Origin: Microbacterium excoecariae
GTDB taxonomy: Bacteria; Actinomycetota; Actinomycetes; Actinomycetales; Microbacteriaceae
Length of the DNA stretch: 64,000 nucleotides
NCBI RefSeq assembly: GCF_011326725.1
Contig: NZ_JAANCO010000001.1
Span: forward strand, 2,021,115-2,085,114
Direction of reading: 5' to 3'
In this document: positions 39,265-49,227 of the stretch, one piece after another
Numbering within the stretch: the stretch's first letter is position 1
Layout of the letters: every line of letters begins with the position of its first letter
Translations under genes and position numbers: made by a program
Notes under the pieces: generated by a model
Databases searched by the model: none
What the model saw: only the letters and a program-made list of their open reading frames with translations
Told to the model about the DNA's origin: nothing

Positions 39265-39666
39265 TTAGTCGCTCGGGGAGGACGGGTGCGCCTCTCGAGC
39301 GGACCCGAGAAGCGCGAGGAAGCCGACGATCGCGGGCGCGGCGAACAGGGCCGCGATCCCCCAGTGCGCGTACGCGCCCGTGACGGATCCGACGGCGATC
39401 GCGAAGATCAGCACCTGCACGACGATGCCGCCCGAGCGCCCCCAGGATCGCCCGCGCCACACGCCGACCGCGAACGCCGCGATCGCGAAGGCGCCGAGGG
39501 CAGAGAGCACGATGAGCGCGACCGCGGTCGGCATCGACGCGACGGGCGTCGACGCGGCCCAGACGACCTGCCATCCGGTGACGATGGCGAGCGCGAGCGC
39601 CTCAAGCGCAACGAGCCCCACCGCCAGGTATGTCGCACGGCCCCGAGGGAGAGAGGGAGAGGACAT
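39265..39666 (-). CDS. Small membrane protein of unknown function
   Basis: A 133-residue protein with four hydrophobic segments (about residues 12-34, 44-68, 78-98 and 100-118) and a charged Ser/Pro-rich tail. Not recognised as a named family; small four-helix proteins like this are common in Microbacteriaceae. GGAAAGG lies about 6 bases before the ATG, supporting the start. It lies between the Clp gene and whiB1, on the opposite strand to whiB1, and its promoter region is shared with whiB1. Confidence 0.65.
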   Translation of the reverse strand: MSSPSLPRGRATYLAVGLVALEALALAIVTGWQVVWAASTPVASMPTAVALIVLSALGAFAIAAFAVGVWRGRSWGRSGGIVVQVLIFAIAVGSVTGAYAHWGIAALFAAPAIVGFLALLGSAREAHPSSPSD

Positions 39667-39713
39667 GGGCGCCTTTCCGGGGGCGCCCGGCCGAGGGATC
39701 GGCTCGCGATCGG

Positions 39714-39891
39714 GCAATTTCGAAAAACCCTTGATCGGCGGGGGCACCTGTATGACAATTGTTAACGGTGTGTTTCCCACAGCGTGGTGGGGCGCGTGGC
39801 CACGAGCCCCGTCGCACATCCAGCCTAATCGACCCGACGATGAACGCTGAATCTCCCCTGAAAGACCCCACCTCGCAAGGAGCACCACCAC
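39714..39891 (+). promoter_or_regulatory. Long divergent upstream region of whiB1
   Basis: The 225-base gap before whiB1 is the longest intergenic region here and contains two AT-rich pockets (39716-39736 and 39750-39768). The second includes the palindrome ACAATTGT at 39755-39762. AAGGAG at about 39878-39883 is a good ribosome binding site. No confident -10/-35 pair could be set. Confidence 0.4.
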
Positions 39892-40140
39892 ATGGATTGG
39901 CGTGACAAAGCCGCCTGTTTGACCGTCGACCCCGAGCTGTTCTTCCCCGTCGGAAACACCGGGCCGGCCGTCGACCAGATCGAGAAGGCCAAGTCCGTGT
40001 GCGCACAGTGCACCGTGACCGAGGTCTGCCTGCAGTACGCCCTCGAGACCGGCCAGGACTCGGGCGTCTGGGGCGGCCTCAGCGAGGACGAGCGCCGCGC
40101 GCTCAAGCGCCGCGCCGCGCGCGCCCGCCGCGCCAGCTGA
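39892..40140 (+). CDS. whiB1: WhiB-family iron-sulfur transcription factor WhiB1
   Basis: An 82-residue [4Fe-4S] protein, regulator of transcription through the RNA polymerase sigma factor in Actinobacteria. Four cluster-binding cysteines at 9, 37, 40 and 46 (C-x27-C-x2-C-x5-C), the GVWGG turn and a basic C-terminal tail (RRALKRRAARARR) are all present. The opening MDWRDKAAC and SGVWGGLSEDERRALKRR match WhiB1 closely. Convergent with pdtaS, as in M. tuberculosis (Rv3219/Rv3220c). Strong AAGGAG upstream. Confidence 0.96.
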   Translation: MDWRDKAACLTVDPELFFPVGNTGPAVDQIEKAKSVCAQCTVTEVCLQYALETGQDSGVWGGLSEDERRALKRRAARARRAS

Positions 40141-40153
40141 TCCTCCGCGCGAC

Positions 40154-40182
40154 CGAACGCCCCGCCTGAGGCGGGGCGTTCG
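40154..40182. terminator. Shared bidirectional terminator of whiB1 and pdtaS
   Basis: A perfect 13-base-pair stem (40154-40166 with 40170-40182) and a 3-base TGA loop, placed 13 bases after the whiB1 stop and 5 bases after the pdtaS stop on the other strand. Confidence 0.85.
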
Positions 40183-40187
40183 TCGTC

Positions 40188-41690
40188 TCAGGAGCGGATC
40201 CAGCGCATCGGGATCTCGATGACGACCTCGGTGCCGCCGTCGAACGCGGTGTCGGTCCCGGAGATCGTCTGCCACTCGATGGATCCGCTGAGCTCCCCCT
40301 GGATGAGGGTCCGGACGATCTGCGTCCCGAGCCCACGCCCCACCTGACCCTCGGGCAGCCCGCTGCCCGTGTCGCGCACCCGCACGGTCAGCGTGTGCTC
40401 GGATCGCTCGGCGACGATCTCGACGTCGCCCTCGCGCCCCGCCAGACCGTGCTCGACCGCGTTCGTGACGACCTCGGTGAGCGCGAGGGCGAGGGGCGTC
40501 GCGTACTCGCTCGGCAGTGTCCCGAAGGTCCCGGTCTTGCGCGTGTGCGCCACCGTGTTCTGCGCCGCCGCGACCTCCGCGACGAGGCGCAGCACGCGCG
40601 TGAACACCTCGTCGAAGTCGACCTTCTGCGACAGCCCCTCGGAGAGGGTGTCGTGCACGACGGCGATGGCCGCCACGCGCTGCATCGCCTGCAGGAGCGA
40701 TTCGCGCGCCTCGTCGCTCGACGTGCGGCGCGCCTGGATCCGCAGCAGCGACGCGACGGTCTGCAGGTTGTTCTTGACGCGGTGATGAATCTCGCGGATC
40801 GTCGCGTCCTTCGTGATGATCTCCTGCTCCTGGTTGCGCAGCTCGCTCACGTCGCGGCAGAGCACGATCGCGCCGATGCGCTCGCCGTGGTCGCGTAGCG
40901 GGATGATCCGCAGCGCGACCGTCACGCCGCGCGCCTGGATGTCGCTGCGCCACGGGGACCGCCCCGTGAGGAGGACCGGGAGCGAGGACTCGTCGGCCGA
41001 GGCATCGCGCTCGGTCGGCATGATGGTGCGGGCGACGTCGGACAGCGTCTCGCCCTCGAGCTCATCGACGAACCCGATGCGGTTGAAGGCCGACAGACCG
41101 TTGGGACTCGCGAAGGTGACAACGCCATCCACGTCGAGGCGGATCATGCCGTCGGCCGCGCGGGGCGCGCCGCGGCGCGGCCCCATGGGCGCCGTGGTGT
41201 CGGGGTAGTCGCCCGTCGCGATCATGCCGAAGATCGCGTCGGCGCACTCGTCGAACGTGAGCTGCTGGCGCGACGGCGCGCGCACCTCGCTGAGGTTGGT
41301 GTGGCGCGTCAGCACGCCGAGCACGGCGCGCCCGTCCGCGCCGCGGCGCACGATCGGCACCGCCTTGACCCGGGTCGGCGTCTCCTCAAACCACTCGGGG
41401 CTCGTCGAGTCGACAATGAGCCCGCTCTGGAAGGCTTCGCGGACCTGACTCTGCCACTGGGGGCGCACCTTCTCGCCGACGATGTCGCGGTAGAAGAGGG
41501 TCGCGGATCCGCTCGGGCGCACGTGTCCGACGGCCTGAAAGGAATCGTCCGTGGTCTGGCCCCAGATAACGATGTCGGCCGAGGCCAGATCGGCGAGCAG
41601 CTGGCCGTCGCCGTGCACGCGGTGGAGCCATTCGATGTCCGTCTCGCTGAGACGGTCTTGGGCGGTGAGGAGATCGCTGAGGGTCGACAC
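40188..41690 (-). CDS. pdtaS: Sensor histidine kinase PdtaS
   Basis: Soluble histidine kinase of 500 residues. N-terminal GAF-like sensory domain (1-140), PAS domain (about 175-290), then a HisKA_2 dimerisation/phosphoacceptor motif EIHHRVKNNLQTV with His302-His303, and a HATPase domain (ALTEVVTNAVEHGL, RDTGSGLP, GRGLGTQIV). In M. tuberculosis PdtaS phosphorylates the RNA-binding antiterminator PdtaR; the response regulator gene is not in this window. No transmembrane segment. Convergent with whiB1. Confidence 0.93.
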   Translation of the reverse strand: MSTLSDLLTAQDRLSETDIEWLHRVHGDGQLLADLASADIVIWGQTTDDSFQAVGHVRPSGSATLFYRDIVGEKVRPQWQSQVREAFQSGLIVDSTSPEWFEETPTRVKAVPIVRRGADGRAVLGVLTRHTNLSEVRAPSRQQLTFDECADAIFGMIATGDYPDTTAPMGPRRGAPRAADGMIRLDVDGVVTFASPNGLSAFNRIGFVDELEGETLSDVARTIMPTERDASADESSLPVLLTGRSPWRSDIQARGVTVALRIIPLRDHGERIGAIVLCRDVSELRNQEQEIITKDATIREIHHRVKNNLQTVASLLRIQARRTSSDEARESLLQAMQRVAAIAVVHDTLSEGLSQKVDFDEVFTRVLRLVAEVAAAQNTVAHTRKTGTFGTLPSEYATPLALALTEVVTNAVEHGLAGREGDVEIVAERSEHTLTVRVRDTGSGLPEGQVGRGLGTQIVRTLIQGELSGSIEWQTISGTDTAFDGGTEVVIEIPMRWIRS

Positions 41691-41693
41691 CCT

Positions 41694-42872
41694 CTACAGC
41701 GTAGCCGCGAGCCGCGACACCGCGTGTGCGAGCGGGGCGCGGCGCCGGGGCAGGACGGGCGCGGCCGCGCGCAGCGCCCTGTCGCATGCGGCCGGATCAT
41801 CCGGCAGGAGGTGGACGGCGTCGGACCCCGCGTGCTGGGCGAGCGCCTCGCGGACCTGGCCGCGGGGATCGAGCCCCAGCGGCCCCGGCCGCACGCGGTT
41901 GACGACGGGGATCACCTCGGCGCGCGGCGCCGCGGCCTCGAGCTGGTCCAGCCCGCGCACGAGGCGCGCGAGGCCCACCGGGTCGGCCTGGCCCACGGCG
42001 ATCACGCGGTCGGCGGCCGACAGCGCCGCGAGCGCCGCCTGGTTGCGCCGGGGCGCCTCGATGTCGCTGACGATCTCCTCGTCGCGCTCGACGGGCGCAG
42101 CCACATCCACGACGACGACGCCGGCCCACGAGCGCGCGACCTGCAGGGCCTCCGCGACCCGCCGCGCGGAGAGCTCTGGCCAGCGCTCGGGCCGATTGAT
42201 GCCGGTCAGGACCTCGAGCGCCCAGTCCCCCGCCGACACCTGCGCGCTCAGCCGAGTGAGCTCCGCGCCGTCGAGGACGCCGTAGTCGGTCTGCCGACAC
42301 GCGGCCGGAAACCCGGGCGCCTCCGGCGGGAGCGCGAGACGCTGCGCCACGGACGGCGCATGCGTGTCGGCGTCCACGAGCGCGACGCGATCTCCGCCGC
42401 GGGCCCGCGCCGCGGCCAGCGCCAGCGCGACGGTCGTTCGACCCGGCGCCCCGTGCGGACCCCACACCACCGTCACGGACCCCTCCGCCACGGCGTCGTG
42501 ACGCGGTTCGTCGAGCTCCTCCGCGCGGATCGCGGCGACGATCTGCGCGCCCGTCGCGTCCGGCGACACGGGGCTGGCGAGGCCGAACGCGGCGACGGCA
42601 CGGCGCTCGGACGGGCGCTCGGCGAGCATGACGAGCCGCGCCCCGCTGCGGTCGCACATCGCGATGACCTCGGGGGCAAGCACCTGGCGCGTCGCGGGGG
42701 CGACAACGCTGTCGGCCTCGCGCAGCGCGTCCCACACACGGGAGGCCGGGTCCGCCACGGCGCCCACGAGCTCGTCCGTGCGCACGAGGGCCGCGACCTC
42801 CACGCCCTCCGCGCGGATCTCCTCCGCCACGCGCGGACCGATAGGCGGGTCGACCGCGACGAGGACGCTCAC
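41694..42872 (-). CDS. CpaE/MinD-like P-loop ATPase with deviant Walker A
   Basis: A 392-residue protein: residues 1-125 resemble a receiver-like domain with no clear phospho-Asp, and residues 130-390 are a ParA/MinD/CpaE-type NTPase. The P-loop reads GPHGAPGRTTVAL, with Arg where the catalytic-type Lys of GKT is expected; VALVDADTHAPSVA is the switch region and VVVDVAAPVER the Walker B equivalent. CpaE proteins act in Tad pilus assembly, but no other Tad genes are here. GTG start overlaps the SAF gene stop (GTGA), and it ends 3 bases before pdtaS. Confidence 0.7.
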   Translation of the reverse strand: MSVLVAVDPPIGPRVAEEIRAEGVEVAALVRTDELVGAVADPASRVWDALREADSVVAPATRQVLAPEVIAMCDRSGARLVMLAERPSERRAVAAFGLASPVSPDATGAQIVAAIRAEELDEPRHDAVAEGSVTVVWGPHGAPGRTTVALALAAARARGGDRVALVDADTHAPSVAQRLALPPEAPGFPAACRQTDYGVLDGAELTRLSAQVSAGDWALEVLTGINRPERWPELSARRVAEALQVARSWAGVVVVDVAAPVERDEEIVSDIEAPRRNQAALAALSAADRVIAVGQADPVGLARLVRGLDQLEAAAPRAEVIPVVNRVRPGPLGLDPRGQVREALAQHAGSDAVHLLPDDPAACDRALRAAAPVLPRRRAPLAHAVSRLAATL

Positions 42873-43486
42873 CCGGCGCCGCCCGCCGTGGGCACGGCCG
42901 AGAGGGCGGATCCGCCCGCGGTGTGTCCGAGGACCTCCGCGACCTCGTCGCGAGCGATCACCAGCTCCAGCCGCGATCCCGGATCGGCCACGACTCCGTC
43001 GTCCTCGAGGACCGCCGCGACGACGGCGCGCTCGACGACCACGATCGGCTCGCCGTACGATCCGGGGGCCACGAGCGGCGCCGCCCACAGCTCGACGGGC
43101 GTGCCGGGCACGACCCCCGCGGGAGCCTCGAGCGCACTGCGGACGACGACCGTCGTCGTGCCGGCGGTCCCGGCCGCCCCGACGGCCGCGGCCGGGACGA
43201 GCTCGCCCGCCGCGATGGTCCGCACGGCCACGACGCCGTCGGCGAGGTCGTCGGGGGTGAGGTAGGCCCCCTGAGACGTGGCCAGCTGCACATCGACGGC
43301 CTCGACGTCGCCCGCCGTGACGGCCTGGCCCGGGACCAGCGCCTCTCGGGCGACGAGGACCGGCTCCGTGTGACGGGCCCCGTCGACGATCGCCCACACG
43401 CCCGCCACGGAGCCCAACACGAGGACGATGCCGACGAAGAGCCGCGGATCGAGCCGTCGCCGGCGCCGCGAAACGGTAGCTGCCAT
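42869..43486 (-). CDS. SAF-domain membrane-anchored protein (CpaB/RcpC-like)
   Basis: A 205-residue protein with a basic N-terminus (RRRRRLDPR), one transmembrane segment at about residues 17-35, and an extracytoplasmic SAF beta-clip domain (VLVAREALVPGQAVTAGDVEAVDV, written VLVAREALVPG / QAVTAGDVEAVDV). RcpC/CpaB proteins with SAF domains belong to Tad pilus systems and may bind peptidoglycan. It is coupled with the CpaE-like ATPase downstream. Why this two-gene remnant or derivative stands alone is unclear. Confidence 0.72.
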   Translation of the reverse strand: MAATVSRRRRRLDPRLFVGIVLVLGSVAGVWAIVDGARHTEPVLVAREALVPGQAVTAGDVEAVDVQLATSQGAYLTPDDLADGVVAVRTIAAGELVPAAAVGAAGTAGTTTVVVRSALEAPAGVVPGTPVELWAAPLVAPGSYGEPIVVVERAVVAAVLEDDGVVADPGSRLELVIARDEVAEVLGHTAGGSALSAVPTAGGAG

Positions 43487-43571
43487 GCCGCGATCGTGGC
43501 AGATTCTCTCGCGGCACCCCGAAAGTTATCCACAGGCTCCCGTGCGCGGGATGTCCGGGCGCGGCACGCCC

Positions 43572-43584
43572 CATAATGGAGGCA
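43572..43584 (+). promoter_or_regulatory. Leaderless promoter of the HTH gene
   Basis: CATAAT at 43572-43577, 6 bases, then ATG at 43584. GGAGG lies only 1-2 bases before the ATG, too close to act as a ribosome binding site. Confidence 0.5.
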
Positions 43585-43850
43585 TGTCGACAGGCCCCGG
43601 CGCGCACCTGCTCACGCCCTCCGCGGTCGCCGAGTTGCTCGCGATCGCGCCCGACGAGGTCGTTGCCCTCATCGAGGAGGGCGCGCTCCGCGGCGTGCGC
43701 GTCGGCTCGCCGCCGGCCTGGCGCGTCGAGAAGGACAGCGTGCGCGACTACCTCGAAGACCGCAACGAGGAAAGCCGCCGGCACGCGCTCTGGCACGAAT
43801 CGAACGTCGCGAGCATGCCCGAGGTCTGGGGCACGCACTCGCCGTTCTAA
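43584..43850 (+). CDS. Excisionase/BldC-like MerR-type HTH protein
   Basis: An 88-residue DNA-binding protein. Residues 8-55 form the HTH_17 fold: LLTPSAVAELLAIAPDEVVALIEEG with GVRVGSPPAWRVEKDSVRDYL (shown in parts, LLTPSAVAELL, VALIEEG, WRVEKDSVRDYL). The WR(V/I)xxxxxxxY pattern is typical of BldC-type and excisionase-type proteins. No phage or integrase genes are near, so a developmental or housekeeping regulator is more likely than an excisionase. An in-frame ATG at 43551 exists, but the promoter hexamer favours 43584. Confidence 0.75.
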   Translation: MSTGPGAHLLTPSAVAELLAIAPDEVVALIEEGALRGVRVGSPPAWRVEKDSVRDYLEDRNEESRRHALWHESNVASMPEVWGTHSPF

Positions 43851-43857
43851 TCGCTCG

Positions 43858-44445
43858 TCACAACTCCCGCACGTCCGCCGCCCGCGGGATCCGGACCGAC
43901 GAAATCGCCGCGAACGCGATGGTCGCCACGCCCGTGACCTCGGACTCGCGCGGCGTGCCCGCAAGGTCGTGGAGCGCGAGGTCGAGGTGGTCCGCCCCGA
44001 CCTGGCGCGGGGTGCCGAAGGCAACGCGGCCGTCGCGACGGTGCACCCGGATCGCCTGCCGGCGCCTCGTCAGCGCGCGCAGCACGTACCCGAACCCCGC
44101 GCGCCGGCGCAGCGGATCCTCGGGTCCGGCGGCGCGGGTGGGCTCCGCGCCCCGCCAGCCGAGGACCGCGTCGATCGGCGCGACGAGTCCCGCCCGGTCG
44201 TCCCCCTCGGCGGCGATCCAGTCCGCGCCGACCGCGACGACCCGCGCGGGGACCGCCGCCTCGCCGACGAGCTCGAGAACGACGCGGCCGCCGCCGGCGA
44301 GGCCCACGAGCCGGTCGCGCAGCGTCCGCGCCGCGCGCCGCGTCCGCTCCCCCTCCTCGTGGTTTGCGCGCCGCTCGGCGGCGCGCTCCTCGGCGAAGCG
44401 GCGCTCCAGCTCGTCGAGGAAGTCTCCCCCGGTCGGGTCCGTCAT
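43858..44445 (-). CDS. Conserved hypothetical protein with N-terminal coiled coil
   Basis: A 195-residue soluble protein, not assigned to a named family. Residues 8-45 are a highly charged helix (FLDELERRFAEERAAERR) followed by a beta-rich region, RVVLELVGEAAVPARVV onwards, that could be a small-barrel (Sm/SH3-like) fold; this is only a visual impression. It lies in the conserved block between pdtaS and the Rv3235-like gene. On the minus strand TAGTCT (44458-44453) lies 7 bases before the ATG, suggesting a leaderless mRNA. Confidence 0.65.
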   Translation of the reverse strand: MTDPTGGDFLDELERRFAEERAAERRANHEEGERTRRAARTLRDRLVGLAGGGRVVLELVGEAAVPARVVAVGADWIAAEGDDRAGLVAPIDAVLGWRGAEPTRAAGPEDPLRRRAGFGYVLRALTRRRQAIRVHRRDGRVAFGTPRQVGADHLDLALHDLAGTPRESEVTGVATIAFAAISSVRIPRAADVREL

Positions 44446-44458
44446 GCGAGCGAGACTA
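44445..44458 (-). promoter_or_regulatory. Leaderless promoter of the 43858-44445 gene
   Basis: Minus-strand TAGTCT at 44458-44453, 7 bases, then the ATG beginning at 44445. Confidence 0.4.
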
Positions 44459-44586
44459 GCGGTCGGGCGCAGCGGGCGCCGAGGTGCCCACAGGCATATC
44501 TGCCTCTCCCGTCGTCGGCCGCCGACGTGGTGTCCTAGGCGGCACCGATATCCATGGGCATCGCCGAACGGTACGGGGGGGAACAG

Positions 44587-45006
44587 ATGACTCTTGGCGC
44601 TCGCACCAGACATACCGAGAACGACATACGCGACCTGTTCGCGCCGCAACACACGCGCACAGACGCGTTGCCGGATCCGGAACCACTCATCGCCACGCTT
44701 GCGGGCGGCGTGCTCGAGGTCATCGCGGGGGTCCGCGAGGTCGACCAGCTGGCCCGCTGGCTGGCGGAGGATCCCTACCGCGCCCTCGTCGTCCGCGCCA
44801 ACCTCGCGGCCCGTGCACGGAGCGCCCGCGCGCAGTCGGCGCTCCGGCCGACCTACGCGATCCGCTCTGTGCACGTCTCCCACCCCGCCGACGGCGTCGT
44901 GGAGGCGACCGCGGTGGTCGCGACCCCGCTGCGCACGCGCGCCGTCGCGCTGCGCCTCGAGGGCTACGACGCGCGCTGGCGCGCCACCAGCCTCGCCGTG
45001 CTCTGA
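44587..45006 (+). CDS. Rv3235-family protein
   Basis: A 139-residue cytoplasmic protein whose C-terminal 85 residues (VLEVIAGVREVDQLARWL, then IRSVHVSHPADGVVEA and a terminal ALRLEGYDARWRATSLAVL) match the small Rv3235 family found upstream of secA in Actinobacteria. A SecB/NTF2-like fold has been suggested for similar proteins, but no function is established. The ATG at 44587 is preferred because a GGGGGGGA tract lies 5-6 bases upstream; an ATG at 44554 would add 11 residues. The last codons approach the convergent aminotransferase gene. Confidence 0.75.
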   Translation: MTLGARTRHTENDIRDLFAPQHTRTDALPDPEPLIATLAGGVLEVIAGVREVDQLARWLAEDPYRALVVRANLAARARSARAQSALRPTYAIRSVHVSHPADGVVEATAVVATPLRTRAVALRLEGYDARWRATSLAVL

Positions 45007-45010
45007 GCCC

Positions 45011-46237
45011 CTACTGCCGATAGGACGCGAGGAAGTTGCCGAGGCGCTCCACGGCCTCGGCGAGCACGCGCTTCTCGGGCAGCGTGACGACGCGGAGGTG
45101 GTCGGGGGTCGGCCAGTTGAAGCCCGTGCCCTCGACCAGCAGGATCTTCTCCGCGACGAGAAGGTCGTAGATGAGCTGCTTGTCGTCGTGGATCTCGTGC
45201 ACGTTCGGGTCGAGGCGGGGGAAGGCGTAGAGCGCCCCCTGAGGCTTGACGCAACTCACGCCGGGGATGGCGTTGAGGCCCTCCCAGGCGACGTCGCGCT
45301 GGTCGTGCAGGCGGCCGTCCGCCGCGATGAGCGCGTCGATCGACTGCGTTCCGGTGAGGGCGGCCAGCACGGCGTGCTGCGCGGGCACGTTGGGGCACAG
45401 CCGGGTCGAGGCGAGCACCTGGATCCCCTCGAGGAAGCCGCCCGCGTGGCCCTTGGGCCCCGTGATGACCATCCAGCCGGAGCGGTACCCCGCCACGCGG
45501 TAGGTCTTCGACAGCCCGTTGAACGTCAGGCACAGCAGGTCCGGCGCGAGCGACGCGGTCGGGATGTGCGTGGCGCCATCGAACAGGATCCGGTCGTAGA
45601 TCTCGTCGCTGAGCAGCAGGAGGGAGTTCTCGCGCGCGATCTCGACGATGCCCTCGAGGACCTCGCGCGAGTACACCGCGCCCGTGGGGTTGTTCGGGTT
45701 AATGACGACGATGGCCTTCGTGCGCGGGGTGACCTTCGCGCGAATGTCCTCGAGGTCGGGCTGCCAGCCGTTGTCCTCGTCGGCGAGGTAGTGCACGGGC
45801 GTGCCCCCCGCGAGGCTCGTCATGGCCGTCCACAGCGGGTAGTCGGGCGCGGGAATGAGCACCTCGTCGCCGTCGTCGAGCAGCGCCTGCATCGTCATGG
45901 TGATGAGCTCGGACACGCCGTTGCCGAGGTAGACGTCGTCCACATCGACGCGCGGGAACCCCGGCTCGTTCTCGTACCGGCTGACGATCGCCCGGCGCGC
46001 CTCGACGATGCCGCGGCTGTCGCTGTACCCGTGCGCGGCCGGGACCGCGCGCAGCATGTCGCGCACGATCTGGTAGGGCGCCTCGAAGCCGAAAATCGCC
46101 GGGTTTCCCGTGTTCAGCTTGAGGATCGTGTGCCCGTCGGCCTCCAGCCGCGTCGCCTCTGCCAGTGCGGCGCCACGGATCTCGTAGAGAACGTTGCGGA
46201 GCTTGGAGGACTGGTCCAGGGGACGGGGGCTGTTCAT
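45011..46237 (-). CDS. Alanine-type aminotransferase (AlaA family)
   Basis: Class I/II PLP aminotransferase of 408 residues, expected to make alanine from pyruvate and glutamate. YSDSRGIVEARRAI, VVINPNNPTGAVYS, LLSDEIYDRILFDG and the PLP-lysine segment GLSKTYRVAGYRSGW are the family motifs. The opening LDQSSKLRNVLYEIRGAAL is characteristic of AlaA rather than aspartate aminotransferases. On the minus strand TATCCT sits 6 bases before the ATG, indicating a leaderless message. Confidence 0.88.
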   Translation of the reverse strand: MNSPRPLDQSSKLRNVLYEIRGAALAEATRLEADGHTILKLNTGNPAIFGFEAPYQIVRDMLRAVPAAHGYSDSRGIVEARRAIVSRYENEPGFPRVDVDDVYLGNGVSELITMTMQALLDDGDEVLIPAPDYPLWTAMTSLAGGTPVHYLADEDNGWQPDLEDIRAKVTPRTKAIVVINPNNPTGAVYSREVLEGIVEIARENSLLLLSDEIYDRILFDGATHIPTASLAPDLLCLTFNGLSKTYRVAGYRSGWMVITGPKGHAGGFLEGIQVLASTRLCPNVPAQHAVLAALTGTQSIDALIAADGRLHDQRDVAWEGLNAIPGVSCVKPQGALYAFPRLDPNVHEIHDDKQLIYDLLVAEKILLVEGTGFNWPTPDHLRVVTLPEKRVLAEAVERLGNFLASYRQ

Positions 46238-46249
46238 CCTGCCAGGATA
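46237..46249 (-). promoter_or_regulatory. Leaderless promoter of the aminotransferase gene
   Basis: Minus-strand TATCCT at 46249-46244, 6 bases, then ATG at 46237. Confidence 0.5.
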
Positions 46250-46280
46250 CGGTCCCCCGAGCCCCCGGGGCGACACGCGC

Positions 46281-46314
46281 GGGGCCCGCGGCGGATCCCT
46301 CCGCCGCGGGCCCC
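46281..46314 (-). terminator. secA terminator
   Basis: A perfect 14-base-pair stem (46281-46294 with 46301-46314) and 6-base loop, located 12 bases past the secA stop and before the aminotransferase promoter. Confidence 0.8.
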
Positions 46315-46325
46315 CTCGTCGCGCG

Positions 46326-49061
<2,736 letters not shown>

Positions 49062-49214
49062 GTGTCACTCCTCGATCCGATGCGGCGGGTGCGTTGATCA
49101 CTCGCCGGCGCCCGCCGCCGTCCGGCCGCGGGCATACCCGCCCATGCTATCCGCCCGACCCTATGTCCGCGCTCAGGGCTCGGACCGCCCCGGCCGATCC
49201 ATCGGCCGGGCGCC

Positions 49215-49227
49215 TAGGATCGAGGCA
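49215..49227 (+). promoter_or_regulatory. Leaderless promoter of the coiled-coil protein gene
   Basis: TAGGAT at 49215-49220, 6 bases, then ATG at 49227. Confidence 0.5.

Noticed and set aside
39755..39762. ACAATTGT palindrome upstream of whiB1 as a specific regulator site
   Set aside because: Eight bases are too few to assign; no second copy with matching context was found in the window.
36709..39765. 1,018-residue open frame on the plus strand opposite the Clp gene
   Set aside because: Its translation is Arg/Ala/Gly/Val-rich with no recognisable domains, while the opposite strand encodes an intact AAA+ protein. Long antisense frames are expected at this GC content.
43584..43850. Phage excisionase marking an integrated element
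   Set aside because: No integrase, attachment-site repeats or phage genes are nearby, and the surrounding order is the conserved actinobacterial core.
43858..44445. Sm/Hfq-like RNA chaperone
   Set aside because: Only a vague beta-rich pattern is visible; no Sm motif could be aligned by eye, so the gene is left as hypothetical.
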